34,883 nt of DNA, taken from Rubrivivax sp. (GTDB lineage Bacteria; Pseudomonadota; Gammaproteobacteria; Burkholderiales; Burkholderiaceae_C). A model generated the notes under the pieces. The model was not told the DNA's origin, made no database searches, and saw only the letters and a program-made list of their open reading frames with translations. The position numbers and the translations under genes are program-made. Positions 1-8,147 of the stretch are shown here, in pieces (position 1 is the first letter of the stretch; every line of letters starts with the position of its first letter). The DNA lies in contig JADYZZ010000071.1 of NCBI GenBank assembly GCA_020852865.1, positions 1 to 34,883 of the forward strand, in the 5' to 3' direction.

Positions 1-2
1 AC

Positions 3-1127
3 GGCATGCGCAAGAAGAGCGGCAAACTGATCATGGACGCCGAGCGCGACGGTCAGAGCGAGGACGTCTGCACCTACGTGAAGGCCGATCTCGGCATGAT
101 GATGGGCGGCGAGATCGGCCCCACCGGCGAAGCGCTGCCGCGCCCCGACGTGCTGCTGCTCAGCTACACGGGCTGCTTCACCTTCATGAAGTGGTTCGAG
201 CTGATCCGCCACAAGTACGGCTGCGAGACCGTCATGCTGCACGTGCCGTACCAGGAGAAGGGCCGCATCGAGCCGCGCATGCGCGAGTACGTCGTCAAGC
301 AGCTCAAGGAGACGGTGATCCCGACGCTCGAGCGCATCTCGGGCGTCAAGTTCGACATCGACCGCCTGCGCCAGTACCTGCGCGAGTCGGCCAGGGCCGA
401 GGAGGACCTGGTGGCGGTGCTGCAGTCGGCCAAGAACCGGCCGAGCCCGATCGACGGCTACTTCGGCGCCGTGTACTACATCGGCCCCATCTTCACCGCC
501 TTCCGCGGCACGCCCGAGGCGAGCGAGTACTACCGCGTGCTGCGCTCCGAGATCGAGGAGCGCATGCGTCTGGGCAAGGGCCCGATCACGCCCGACGGCG
601 AGATGGGCGAGGAGAAGTACCGGCTGGTCGTCGAGGGGCCGCCGAACTGGACGAGCTTCCGCGACTTCTGGAAGATGTTCTACGACGAGGGCGCGGTGGT
701 CGTCGCCAGCACCTACAGCAAGGTCGGCGGCGTGTACGACTTCGGCTTCCGCCACGACCCCGAGCATCCGCTCGAGTCGCTCGCCGACTACTGCCTGGGC
801 TGCTACACCAACCACAGCCTGCCGGCGCGCATCGACATGATCTGCAAGTACATCGACGAGTACAGCGCCGACGGCCTGCTGATCAACTCCATCAAGAGCT
901 GCAACAGCTTCTCGGCCGGTCAGCTGCTGATCCTGCGCGAGGTCGAGAAGCGCACCGGCAAGCCGGCCGCCTTCATCGAGACCGACCTCGTCGACCCGCG
1001 CTACTTCTCGGCCGCCAACGTGAAGAACCGGCTCGAGAGCTACTTCCAGATGGTCAAGCAAAAGCGCACGGCGCACGCCTCGATGCCGCCGCCCTCCATG
1101 CCCATCGCGCCGGCCGCGGCGAACTGA
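3..1127 (+). CDS. bcrB: Benzoyl-CoA reductase subunit B, 5'-truncated
   Basis: This is one of the two electron-transferring, substrate-binding subunits of ATP-dependent class I benzoyl-CoA reductase, which reduces benzoyl-CoA to a cyclic dienoyl-CoA in the cytoplasm. The reading frame is open to the left edge, and the family member in Thauera is about 430-440 residues, so roughly 60 N-terminal residues are probably missing; the ATG at 6 is most likely internal. The sequence shows the 2-hydroxyacyl-CoA dehydratase D-type fold with conserved stretches such as [13 protein letters not shown] and [20 protein letters not shown], and cysteines that can ligate a [4Fe-4S] cluster. It lies 13 bases before bcrA, matching the known bcrC-B-A-D order, so bcrC is expected just upstream of the window. 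Subunit B rather than C is assigned from its position next to bcrA and the residue similarity I recall; C is the alternative. Confidence 0.9.
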   Translation, partial: GMRKKSGKLIMDAERDGQSEDVCTYVKADLGMMMGGEIGPTGEALPRPDVLLLSYTGCFTFMKWFELIRHKYGCETVMLHVPYQEKGRIEPRMREYVVKQLKETVIPTLERISGVKFDIDRLRQYLRESARAEEDLVAVLQSAKNRPSPIDGYFGAVYYIGPIFTAFRGTPEASEYYRVLRSEIEERMRLGKGPITPDGEMGEEKYRLVVEGPPNWTSFRDFWKMFYDEGAVVVASTYSKVGGVYDFGFRHDPEHPLESLADYCLGCYTNHSLPARIDMICKYIDEYSADGLLINSIKSCNSFSAGQLLILREVEKRTGKPAAFIETDLVDPRYFSAANVKNRLESYFQMVKQKRTAHASMPPPSMPIAPAAAN

Positions 1128-1140
1128 GGAGAGCCGATCC

Positions 1141-2481
1141 ATGCGTTGCTTCATCGGCATCGACCTCGGCTCGACCACCACCAAGGCGGTGGTGATCGAC
1201 GAGCAGCAGAACGTGCTCGGCCGCGGCATCACCAACTCGCGCAGCAACTACGACACCGCCGCCACGGTGGCCAAGCAAGAGGCGCTGCTGAACGGGCGCT
1301 TCCACCTGTTCCGCCAGGCGCTGGGCGCGAGCGGCGCGCTCAACGGCCAGCTCGACGGCTTCATCGGCCAGCTCGAGCGCGATTTCCGCGCCGAGCAGTA
1401 CCTCGAGCAGCTCGCCGACCTCGAGGCGACCTGCCAGCGCAACCTCGACAAGACGCGCTTCGGCGACGACGCACCGGCGGTGCGCGAGGCGCTGGAGGCG
1501 GTGTTCCGCCAGCTCGCGGCCGAGGCGGCCGAGCTGTTCGCGCCCGGCGCGCGGCGCAAGAGCGACTTCTTCCGCGACATCGCCGGCAGCCAGTACCTGG
1601 CCGCCGGCGAGGCGGTGGCCAAGGCGATGGGGCTGCGCTACGACTACCTCGTTAACCTGTTCGACCGCTCGATCATCGAAGTCGAGAACCGCGTCTACGC
1701 CGACTCGATGCGGCGCCACCTGCTGGCCGCGCTCGAGCGCAGCTTCGCCGCGATGCCCGAGACGCAGGCGCGGCGCGCCGCGGTCGAGGCGCCGATCAAG
1801 GGCGTGCTCGACACCGCGATGGAGGAGACTTACGTCGTCGGCACCGGCTACGGGCGCGCGCGGCTGCCGTTTTCCAAGGAGCATGTGCGCAGCGAGATCC
1901 TCTGCCACGGCCTGGGCGCGCACGTGATGTACCCCGGCACCGCCACCGTGCTCGACATCGGCGGCCAGGACACCAAGGCGATCCAGGTCGACCCGGCCGG
2001 CATCGTCGAGAGCTTCCAGATGAACGACCGCTGCGCGGCCGGCTGCGGGCGCTACCTCGGCTACATCGCCGACGAGATGAACATGGGCCTGCACGAGCTC
2101 GGCCCGCTGGCGATGAAGAGCACGAAGACGATCCGCATCAACAGCACCTGCACCGTGTTCGCCGGCGCCGAGCTGCGCGACCGCCTGGCCATCGGCGACA
2201 AGCGCGAGGACATCATGGCCGGCCTGCACCGCGCCATCATCCTGCGCGCGATGAGCATCCTGGCGCGCTCGGGCGGCATCCGCAACGAGTTCACTTTCAC
2301 CGGCGGCGTGGCCAAGAACGAGGCCGCCGTGAAGGCGCTGACCGAGCTGGTGGAAGAGAACTACGGCAAGCTCACGCTCAACATCGACCCCGACTCGATC
2401 TACACCGGGGCGCTGGGCGGCGCCACCTTCGCGTGGCGCGCGGTGGTGGAAGAAGGCAAGACGGCGGAGGCCAGGACATGA
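1141..2481 (+). CDS. bcrA: Benzoyl-CoA reductase subunit A (ATPase/activase)
   Basis: This is one of the two ASKHA-fold ATPase subunits that couple ATP hydrolysis to electron transfer into the BcrBC catalytic half of benzoyl-CoA reductase. The N-terminus carries the phosphate-1 motif ([15 protein letters not shown], residues 6-20). Residues of about 50-230 form an insertion typical of BcrA/BadF, and a second nucleotide-binding part follows ([11 protein letters not shown]). C298 and C337, in [12 protein letters not shown] and [11 protein letters not shown], are the expected ligands of the [4Fe-4S] cluster bridging A and D. At 446 residues it is close to the Thauera protein. A GAGGAG ribosome binding site lies about 9 bases before the ATG. 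The stop overlaps the bcrD start (ATGA), so the two subunits are translationally coupled. Confidence 0.95.
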   Translation: MRCFIGIDLGSTTTKAVVIDEQQNVLGRGITNSRSNYDTAATVAKQEALLNGRFHLFRQALGASGALNGQLDGFIGQLERDFRAEQYLEQLADLEATCQRNLDKTRFGDDAPAVREALEAVFRQLAAEAAELFAPGARRKSDFFRDIAGSQYLAAGEAVAKAMGLRYDYLVNLFDRSIIEVENRVYADSMRRHLLAALERSFAAMPETQARRAAVEAPIKGVLDTAMEETYVVGTGYGRARLPFSKEHVRSEILCHGLGAHVMYPGTATVLDIGGQDTKAIQVDPAGIVESFQMNDRCAAGCGRYLGYIADEMNMGLHELGPLAMKSTKTIRINSTCTVFAGAELRDRLAIGDKREDIMAGLHRAIILRAMSILARSGGIRNEFTFTGGVAKNEAAVKALTELVEENYGKLTLNIDPDSIYTGALGGATFAWRAVVEEGKTAEART

Positions 2482-3323
2482 CGACGACGGTAGGCATCGA
2501 CATCGGCTCGGGCGCGGTCAAGACCGTGCTCTTCCGCCACGACGGCGAGCATCACGAGTGGCTGGCGCGGCGCTGCGAGCGCATCCGCCGGCGCGACCCG
2601 ATGGCGCTGGCGCGCGAGGGCTGCGACGGCGTGCTCGCCGACGCCGGCCTGGGCGAGGGCGAGGTCGACTACATCGCCACTACCGGCGAGGGCGAGAACG
2701 TGGCCTTCGCCACCGGCCACTTCTACTCGATGACGACGCACGCGCGCGGCGGCGTCTTCCTCGACCCCGAGGCGCGCGCCGTGGTCGACATCGGCGCGCT
2801 CAACGGGCGCGCGATCTCGATCGACGAGCGCGGCAAGGTGCTGGGCTACAAGATGACGAGCCAGTGCGCCAGCGGCTCGGGCCAGTTCCTCGAGAACATC
2901 GCGCGCTACCTAGGCGTCGCCGTGGAGGAGATCGGGCCGCTGTCGTGCACCTCCAAGGATCCGGAGAAGGTGAGCTCGATCTGCGCCGTGCTGGCCGAGA
3001 CCGACGTCATCAACATGGTGAGCCGGGCGATTCCCACCCCCGACATCCTCAAGGGGATCCACCTGTCGATGGCCTCGCGCATCGTCAAGCTGCTCAAGGT
3101 CACCGGCGTCAAGCAAGGCGTCGCGCTGCTCACCGGCGGCCTGGCGCTCGACGACGGCCTGCTGGCGGCGATCCGCGAGGAGATGGCCAACGAGAAGACC
3201 CAGGTGACGACGCGCTCGCACCCCGACTCGATCTACGCCGGCGCGATCGGCGCGGCGATCTGGGGCGCCTACCGGCACGGCAAGCTGAGCCGCCTCGAGG
3301 CCGAGGGCGCAAGCGTCGCCTGA
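2478..3323 (+). CDS. bcrD: Benzoyl-CoA reductase subunit D (ATPase/activase)
   Basis: This is the second ASKHA ATPase subunit of benzoyl-CoA reductase, partner of BcrA. The start chosen is the ATG in the ATGA overlap with bcrA, giving 281 residues, as in Thauera; an upstream in-frame ATG at 2433 would add 15 residues without family support. Visible features are the N-terminal [14 protein letters not shown] phosphate loop, the cluster cysteines C130 ([11 protein letters not shown]) and C169 ([13 protein letters not shown]), and a C-terminal [12 protein letters not shown] adenosine-type motif. It is the last plus-strand gene of the bcr cluster. It is followed by a hairpin and then by the convergent minus-strand array. 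No ferredoxin or ferredoxin-reducing 2-oxoglutarate oxidoreductase gene follows, unlike the Thauera cluster. Confidence 0.95.
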   Translation: MTTTVGIDIGSGAVKTVLFRHDGEHHEWLARRCERIRRRDPMALAREGCDGVLADAGLGEGEVDYIATTGEGENVAFATGHFYSMTTHARGGVFLDPEARAVVDIGALNGRAISIDERGKVLGYKMTSQCASGSGQFLENIARYLGVAVEEIGPLSCTSKDPEKVSSICAVLAETDVINMVSRAIPTPDILKGIHLSMASRIVKLLKVTGVKQGVALLTGGLALDDGLLAAIREEMANEKTQVTTRSHPDSIYAGAIGAAIWGAYRHGKLSRLEAEGASVA

Positions 3324-3328
3324 AAACC

Positions 3329-3368
3329 CGTGAAGAGGTGAGTCGCCGGCGCGATTCGCGTCTTCACG
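3329..3368. terminator. Candidate hairpin between convergent bcr and minus-strand arrays
   Basis: An 8-base perfect inverted repeat (CGTGAAGA at 3329-3336, TCTTCACG at 3361-3368) encloses a smaller TCGC/GCGA stem. It starts 6 bases after the bcrD stop, in the 151-base gap between convergent genes. No T-run follows on either side, so if it ends transcription it would do so weakly or with Rho. The rest of the gap, 3369-3474, holds only GC-rich sequence with no recognised feature. Confidence 0.35.
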
Positions 3369-3474
3369 ACGCGCCTCACGCCGCGCCGGGCGGCATCTGC
3401 GCGGTGCGCGCCGTCCCCGGGGCCGGGTGCGCGCGGTGAAACGAGCGGCCGGCGGGCGGGAGGCGCGACGGCCC

Positions 3475-3792
3475 TCAGCGCGGCGCCCAGCCGAAGCGCT
3501 CGCGCGCGAAGTCGCTCATGCGATCGGGAGTCCAGGGCGGATCCCAGACCATCTCGACTTCGACCGGCACCGACGAGGGCAGCACGCTCGCGAGCGCGGC
3601 GTGCACGTCGTCGACGATCATGTCGGCCATCGGGCAGGCGGCGCTGGTCATCGTCAGCTGCAGGTGCACGCCGCCGGCGGCCGATTCCTCGATGCCGTAC
3701 ACGAGCCCGAGGTCGACGATGTTCATGCCGACCTCGGGGTCGAGCACCTGGCGCAGCGCGTCGCGCACCGCATCCTCGTCGAAGCCGCTCAC
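3475..3792 (-). CDS. MIP18/SufT family (DUF59) iron-sulfur assembly protein
   Basis: A 105-residue protein of the MIP18/PaaD/SufT (DUF59) family, members of which assist Fe-S cluster maturation. The family signature is clear: DPEVGMNIVDLGLVY at about residues 18-32, the reactive cysteine C53 in TSAACPMADMI, and the C-terminal VWDPPWTPDRMS. The start is the GTG at 3792, which overlaps the stop of the upstream GNAT gene (GTGA), so translation is coupled. As the last gene of the long minus-strand array it may help mature the Fe-S enzymes encoded nearby (Hcr, Pad, Bcr), or repair clusters damaged by NO or O2; either role is inferred. It lacks the extra zinc-type C-terminal domain of true PaaD and is not part of a paaABCDE set. 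Confidence 0.85.
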   Translation of the reverse strand: MSGFDEDAVRDALRQVLDPEVGMNIVDLGLVYGIEESAAGGVHLQLTMTSAACPMADMIVDDVHAALASVLPSSVPVEVEMVWDPPWTPDRMSDFARERFGWAPR

Positions 3793-4811
3793 GCCGCCCG
3801 GCCCAGGTGACGCACGAAGGACAGCCGCTCGCCCGGCGCGAAGCCGGCGCCTTGCAAGAAGCCCAGCAGCGCGAGATTGGCCAGCGGCACCGGGATCTCG
3901 ACGCGCTCGACGCGCAACGCGCCCAGGTTGGCGAACAGCTGCGACAGCAGCGCGCGGCCGACGCCGCGCTGGGCGTAGTCGGGGTCGACGCCGAGCGTGT
4001 CGATCACCGCCACCGGCTCGGTGCGGCCGTAGTCGCCGAAGTCGGCGCGCGCCATCAGGTAGCCGACCACGATGCCGTCGCGATGCGCGCTCAGCGACAC
4101 GCGCACGCCCGACTCCTGCATCGCCTCGGCCAGACGGGCCGCGATGTACTCGCGCCGGTCGACGCCGATGATGCGGCGGTCGGCGCGCACGATCGCGTCG
4201 AGATCGGCCGGCGTCATCGAGCGCACGTCGGCGGCGTCGCGCGCCAGCCGCTCGTGGTCGTTGGCGCCGGCGGCCTCCTGGCGGCCGTAGTCGATCTCGG
4301 CGCCGGCACCGTCGACCTCGTCGGCCGCCGCCGGCGCATCGCGGCCGGGGTGGTAGGCGCCGCCCTGGACGGCGCATTCGAGGACGACCTCGCTCGCCAG
4401 CCGCATGCCCAGGCGGTCGAACCAGGCAAGGATCCCGGTGTCGCGCCAGCCCGCGACGGTGCGGATCTGGTCGATGTCGTGGCGCGTGCACCAGTCGGCG
4501 AGGGTGGTGAACAGGCGCGTGCCCAGGCCGCCGTGGCGCTGGCTCGGCCGCACGCCGAACAGCTCGAGGCGCAGGGCGCGGGTGCGGCGGCCGAACTCGC
4601 CGGCCAGCACGCGCGCCAGCATGCAGCCGGCGAATTCGCCGCCCGCCTCGGCCGCGAACTGCGCGTGCAGTGCCGGCTCGCGCTGCGCGGCGCGCAGCCG
4701 GCGCTCGATGTACTCGCGCCGCGAGCGGCCCGAGGTGAGGGCGTCGATCGCGACCACCGCTTCGAGGTCGGCGGGGGCGAGGGCGCGGATCGTGGCGGCG
4801 GCGGTCGACAT
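3789..4811 (-). CDS. Tandem GNAT-domain N-acetyltransferase
   Basis: A 340-residue protein made of two GCN5-type acetyltransferase domains (about residues 5-155 and 195-335) joined by a linker rich in Ala, Gly and Asp. Both halves keep an acetyl-CoA pyrophosphate loop: QRHGGLG in the first (residues 91-97) and QRGVGRA in the second (281-287), so neither looks degenerate. Both begin with a related signature, PADL-x-A(V/I)V ... RREYI, also seen in the single-domain GNAT at 21884, so all three domains belong to one subfamily. The substrate is unknown. The start at 4811 is preceded by GAGGAG at suitable spacing. The stop overlaps the MIP18-like gene (GTGA), and the hemerythrin-like gene lies 83 bases upstream. 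BadL of Rhodopseudomonas is a GNAT in an aromatic cluster that acts on aminobenzoates, but equivalence cannot be claimed. Confidence 0.85.
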   Translation of the reverse strand: MSTAAATIRALAPADLEAVVAIDALTSGRSRREYIERRLRAAQREPALHAQFAAEAGGEFAGCMLARVLAGEFGRRTRALRLELFGVRPSQRHGGLGTRLFTTLADWCTRHDIDQIRTVAGWRDTGILAWFDRLGMRLASEVVLECAVQGGAYHPGRDAPAAADEVDGAGAEIDYGRQEAAGANDHERLARDAADVRSMTPADLDAIVRADRRIIGVDRREYIAARLAEAMQESGVRVSLSAHRDGIVVGYLMARADFGDYGRTEPVAVIDTLGVDPDYAQRGVGRALLSQLFANLGALRVERVEIPVPLANLALLGFLQGAGFAPGERLSFVRHLGRAA

Positions 4812-4894
4812 CGGCTGCTCCTCGGCGGGTGGCGGGCTCTCGGGCCGGTGATGGCGCGAATCGTACCCGCGCACGATGCCGGCCGGACGCGCTT

Positions 4895-5365
4895 TCAGCC
4901 GGCCGAGTAGGCGAACGACAGCTCGCGGTCGCTGTCCTCGTCGAGCAGGTCGTCGAGCAGCGGCAGCAGCGCCATCGTCTCCTTCTGGATATGCGCCACC
5001 ATGCGCTCGACCCACTCGAGTGCGAGCCGCTGCAGCGCGGCGCGGTCGGGCCAAGCGCCCGCGGCGAGCGCACGTGCCAGCGGCGCAAGTTCGGCGGCCA
5101 CCGCGCGCATGCTCTCGTGCTCCTCGGTGAGCATGGCGGCGAGGGCGTCGTCGCCGGCCTCGGCCATGCGCGGGAACAGCTGCTGCTCCTCGAAGCCGAA
5201 GTGCCGCTCGACCTCCTCTTCGAGCTGGCGCACGAGCGGGGCGGCGAGCGGCGCGAGCGCCGCGTCGTCGCGCCGGGCGAGGGCGCCTTCGACGCGGCCG
5301 AGGAGCGCGAGATGGGCGCGGTGCTCGTCGTCGAGCGTGCGGGCAACCTGGCTGTTGAAGCTCAT
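4895..5365 (-). CDS. Hemerythrin-like (HHE) domain protein
   Basis: A 156-residue, all-helical soluble protein with a hemerythrin-type diiron site. Candidate ligands in order are H15 (DDEHRAH), H55 and E59 (HFGFE), H83 (EEHESM), and H125 and E129 (HIQKE), which match the HxxxE spacing of the family. Bacterial relatives bind O2 or NO, or serve in repair of Fe-S centres under nitrosative stress (YtfE/DnrN type); which applies here cannot be told. No signal peptide or extra sensor domain is present, so it is a stand-alone cytoplasmic protein. The gap of 108 bases upstream contains a weak FNR/DNR-like site with a -10-like hexamer, so it may have its own promoter in addition to read-through from hcr. 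Confidence 0.88.
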   Translation of the reverse strand: MSFNSQVARTLDDEHRAHLALLGRVEGALARRDDAALAPLAAPLVRQLEEEVERHFGFEEQQLFPRMAEAGDDALAAMLTEEHESMRAVAAELAPLARALAAGAWPDRAALQRLALEWVERMVAHIQKETMALLPLLDDLLDEDSDRELSFAYSAG

Positions 5366-5463
5366 CGGTGCGGGCCGGCAAGCGGCGGTGAGGTTGATGA
5401 CGCGGGCATGGCCCCGGACAGCGGGCGTAGCGCCGAGCCTAAGCGCCAGGCGCCTGCCCTGCC

Positions 5464-5477
5464 TTGTCGCAGTTCAA
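5464..5477 (-). promoter_or_regulatory. Weak FNR/DNR-like box upstream of the hemerythrin gene
   Basis: The 14-mer TTGTCGCAGTTCAA matches TTGAT-N4-ATCAA at 7 of 10 positions and is a TTG...CAA dyad. On the minus strand a TAGGCT hexamer at 5441-5436 lies 29.5 bases from the box centre, the spacing of a class II activator site (centre near -41.5). A 10-base palindrome, CAGGCGCCTG, sits between them (5447-5456). The site overlaps the stop codon of the membrane-protein gene. The match is weak enough to be chance. Confidence 0.3.
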
Positions 5478-6874
5478 GCCGGTCCGCGCGCTCTTGGTGC
5501 GCCGCTGCTCGTTGCTCCGGCAGCGCGGCCGGCGCGCAGCAGCCGGGCACAGAGCACGACGAAGAAGACGCAGAAGGCGAGGGCACCGGCGCCGCCCGCG
5601 GCCGCGGCCAGCGCGAGCCAGGGCCCGCTGCGGTCGAGCACGGCCGGCACGAGCAGCGCGAGCGCCGCGAAGTGGCCGCGCTCGTGCCAGGCGAGCGCGG
5701 CGTCCAGCGTCAGCGCCGAAGGCGTCGGCGGGCGCGGCCGCTGGCGTGCCGCGTGCATCGAGGCGAGGAAGGGCAGGATGCGCTGCAGGATCGCGAACAG
5801 GAAGCCGAGCAGCCAGCCGGGCACTGCCGCCACGACGAACAGCGTGCCCAGGGCATCGGTGAGCGCCGACGGCTCGGCGCCGCCGCCCGGCGCTGCGGCT
5901 TGCAGCGCCAGACGCGCCGCGGCCAGCGCGAGCGCGACGGCGGCCATGGCCCACGACAGCCGCAGCAGGCGTGCCGTGCGGCCGAGCTCGCGACGCATGC
6001 CGCTGGCAAGCACGCGCCTCATCGCGTGCCAGTGCACGCCGAAGGCGGCGGCGGCGGCGGCCAGCGCCAGGGCGCGCAGGGCGAGCAGGGCCGTGTCCGA
6101 GCCCGGCAGCAGGGCCGCTGCCGCTGCGAGCGCCAGCGCCAGGCCGCCGGCTGCGGCACCACCCAGCTGCTGGCGATCGGGGGGCACCTTGGCCAGCGCG
6201 AACATCGGCAGCAAGATGGCCGCCAGGCCGAACACGAGCATGCTCATCAGGCCGAACAGGCCGCTGGCCAGATGCAGCGCGCGGGCGCGGTCGGGCGCGA
6301 GCAGCGGCCGGCCGAGCCACAGCAGCGCCAGCGAGGCGGCGCTGGCCCCGAGCAGCACCAAGGCGGTGAGCGCGATCCAACCGTGCGCCTGCACGCCGGG
6401 CATGCCGCGTGCGCCGCGCAGGTTGAGCGCGAGCAGCAGACCCCAGGCGGCGAGCACGGCCAGCAGCACCGCGGCGCCGGCCGCGAGCCATGGCGGACGG
6501 GCCAGCCCCATGCCGAGCAGCAGCAGCGCGAGGCCCCCGACGAACGGCCACCACAGCCAGCCGGCCAGCCGCGGCCAGCGTACCGGCTGGCGCGAGGCCA
6601 CCGGCAGCAGTTGCAGGCTGGCGCCGATGGCGCTCGCCACCAGCGTGCCCAGCGTCAGCGCGTGCAGCGCCGCCAGCGGCCAGCCCAGCCCGCCGTGCCA
6701 CTGCGGCCATGTCGGCACCGCGAGCGCCAGCGCCAGCCAGGCCCAGAGGTGAAAGAACGCCGCGGCTGCGAACCAGCGCAGCGGCACCGAGGCCGGCAGC
6801 AGCCGCCCGCCGGCGCCGCCGAGGAACAGGCCGCCGAGCTTGCCCGTGTCCCGGGCCGGCCGCTTGCTGCTCAC
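5474..6874 (-). CDS. Polytopic membrane protein, NnrS/heme-copper-oxidase-like, function unknown
   Basis: A 466-residue hydrophobic protein with about 12 predicted membrane spans, very rich in Ala and Leu. Histidines sit inside or at the ends of spans (H42 in FFHLW, H60 and H71 in WHGG...ALHALTLGT, H201 in ALHLASGLFGLM), a pattern reminiscent of NnrS and of the heme-ligating helices of heme-copper oxidase subunit I. However, the His-His CuB dyad and the HxxxY motif of a real oxidase are not seen, so enzymatic O2 or NO reduction is doubtful. Proteins of this appearance are often found beside DUF2249 and hemerythrin genes in denitrifiers. The start is a GTG overlapping the DUF2249 stop (GTGA at 6874-6871), so it is coupled to that gene and through it to hcrB. 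The function remains unknown; haem/NO handling is an inference. Confidence 0.75.
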   Translation of the reverse strand: MSSKRPARDTGKLGGLFLGGAGGRLLPASVPLRWFAAAAFFHLWAWLALALAVPTWPQWHGGLGWPLAALHALTLGTLVASAIGASLQLLPVASRQPVRWPRLAGWLWWPFVGGLALLLLGMGLARPPWLAAGAAVLLAVLAAWGLLLALNLRGARGMPGVQAHGWIALTALVLLGASAASLALLWLGRPLLAPDRARALHLASGLFGLMSMLVFGLAAILLPMFALAKVPPDRQQLGGAAAGGLALALAAAAALLPGSDTALLALRALALAAAAAAFGVHWHAMRRVLASGMRRELGRTARLLRLSWAMAAVALALAAARLALQAAAPGGGAEPSALTDALGTLFVVAAVPGWLLGFLFAILQRILPFLASMHAARQRPRPPTPSALTLDAALAWHERGHFAALALLVPAVLDRSGPWLALAAAAGGAGALAFCVFFVVLCARLLRAGRAAGATSSGAPRARGPA

Positions 6875-7155
6875 GCCAGCGGTGCCAGGCGCAGACGCAC
6901 TTCGCCGGGCTCGCCGGCGAGCGCTTCGGCGCCCCAGCCGGCCTGTGCCAGCTCCGGGTAGAGCAAGGCGGGGTCGCGGTCGAGGTGTACGACAAGGGTC
7001 GGCGCTGCACCGCCGAGCACGATCTGCATGATCCGCACCAGCGGCTGCGGCGGCGGCAGTCCGCGCACGTCGACGTGCAGGCCGTCGGCCTCGCTCCAGA
7101 CCCTGGCGTCGGTGTTCGCGTCCTCGCGCATGCGGTGTGGGGCTGCGCGGCTCAC
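6871..7155 (-). CDS. DUF2249 domain protein (TusA/SirA-like fold)
   Basis: A small protein, 94 residues from the GTG at 7155 or 86 from the ATG at 7131, with the DUF2249 hallmarks: DVRGLPPPQPLVRIMQIV (about residues 29-46) and a central HLDRDPALLYPELAQAGW. The family is related in fold to TusA/SirA and recurs beside hemerythrin, NorB/NnrS-like and other nitrogen-oxide genes, but has no firm biochemical role. The GTG start overlaps the hcrB stop by 4 bases (GTGA), directly joining this gene to the 4-hydroxybenzoyl-CoA reductase operon. The downstream membrane-protein gene overlaps its stop in the same way. The extra N-terminal residues before M9 are not conserved in the family as far as I can judge, so the ATG start is a real alternative. 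Confidence 0.8.
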   Translation of the reverse strand: MSRAAPHRMREDANTDARVWSEADGLHVDVRGLPPPQPLVRIMQIVLGGAAPTLVVHLDRDPALLYPELAQAGWGAEALAGEPGEVRLRLAPLA

Positions 7156-8147
7156 GCGGGCCTTGCGTGGCGCGCCTCGTCTGCGAGCTCGCGCGCCAGT
7201 CTCTGCGCGGCGGCCACCGCCACCAGGCGCCGGTGGTGCGAGCCGCTCACCGTGCTGCGCTTGGGGCTCGCCTGCTTGGCGACAAGCTTGCCCAGCGCCT
7301 GCAGCCAGGCCTCATCGACGCTGCGGCCGAGCAGCGCGTCGGTGCCGGCCAGCCGCAGCGGATGGCAGTTCGTGCCGGTGAGACCCAGCGCCAGCGCGAC
7401 GACGGCGCCGCCGTCCAGACGCAGCGTCAGCGCGACGCCGGCCAGCGGGAAGTCCATTGCCGAGCGCGCGCGCACCTTGCGGTAGCCGCTCGCCGTGCCC
7501 GGCGCGGGCTGCGGCACATGCACCGCGGCGACGAATTCGCCCGGCGCGAGCGTGAGGTGCGCGGCGCCGTCGTCGCGGTACAGGGCGGCCAGCGGCATGC
7601 GGCGCGCGCCGGCCGCACCGTACAGCGCGACCTCGGCGTCGTAGGCCAGGAGTGCCGGTGCCAGATCGCCCTCGTAGGCCGCATGGCAGCGCCGGCCCTG
7701 CGGCGCGACATGGCAGACGCTGCCCGCGCGCTTGAGGCAGTAGTCGTTGGCCTCGCGCCACCAGGCGCTTTGGTTGTAGAAGATGCAGCGCGTGTCCTGG
7801 CACAGGTTGCCGCCCAGCGTGGCGGCGCTGCGGTGCGCCGGGCCGGCCACCGAGCCCGCGGCTTGCGCGAGCGCGGGCAGGTCCGCCGCGAGTGCGCGCT
7901 CATGCGCCAGCGCGGCCAGCGTGGCGCCGGCGCCCAGGTGCCAGCCGGTCGCGTCGCGCGCGATGCGTTCGAAGCCGTCGATGGCGCTCAGATCCACCAA
8001 TCGCGCGGGCGCGTGCAGGCCGCGCCGCAGATTGGGCAGCAGGTCGGTGCCGCCGGCCAGCGCGAGCGTGCCCTCGGCCTGCAGCGCGGTGCAGGCCTCG
8101 GCGGGCGTGGCCGGGCGCAGCAGATCGAAGTCGCCGGCGCTGCGCAT
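7152..8147 (-). CDS. hcrB: 4-hydroxybenzoyl-CoA reductase beta (FAD) subunit
   Basis: The FAD-binding medium subunit of 4-hydroxybenzoyl-CoA reductase, a xanthine-oxidase-family enzyme that reductively removes the phenolic hydroxyl from 4-hydroxybenzoyl-CoA to give benzoyl-CoA. It has 331 residues. The FAD-binding motif ALAGGTDLLPNLR (about 29-41) and the AATLGGNLCQD motif (108-118) are present. Diagnostic for this enzyme is the insertion with cysteines C121, C137, C145 and C154, which match, offset by one, the four ligands of the extra [4Fe-4S] cluster of the Thauera enzyme; ordinary xanthine oxidases lack it. The start ATG shares one base with the hcrA stop (TGATG). The gene order C-A-B matches the Thauera cluster. 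Confidence 0.95.
   Translation of the reverse strand: MRSAGDFDLLRPATPAEACTALQAEGTLALAGGTDLLPNLRRGLHAPARLVDLSAIDGFERIARDATGWHLGAGATLAALAHERALAADLPALAQAAGSVAGPAHRSAATLGGNLCQDTRCIFYNQSAWWREANDYCLKRAGSVCHVAPQGRRCHAAYEGDLAPALLAYDAEVALYGAAGARRMPLAALYRDDGAAHLTLAPGEFVAAVHVPQPAPGTASGYRKVRARSAMDFPLAGVALTLRLDGGAVVALALGLTGTNCHPLRLAGTDALLGRSVDEAWLQALGKLVAKQASPKRSTVSGSHHRRLVAVAAAQRLARELADEARHARPA

Noticed and set aside
3475..3792. paaD of the aerobic phenylacetyl-CoA epoxidase
   Set aside because: No paaABCE genes nearby and no zinc-type C-terminal extension; only the DUF59 domain is shared.
4829..6961. A 710-codon plus-strand open frame opposite the hemerythrin and membrane-protein genes
   Set aside because: Its product is low-complexity (Gln, Arg, Glu, Ala) with no family motif. 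It mirrors codon bias on the opposite strand, where the real genes have clear domains.
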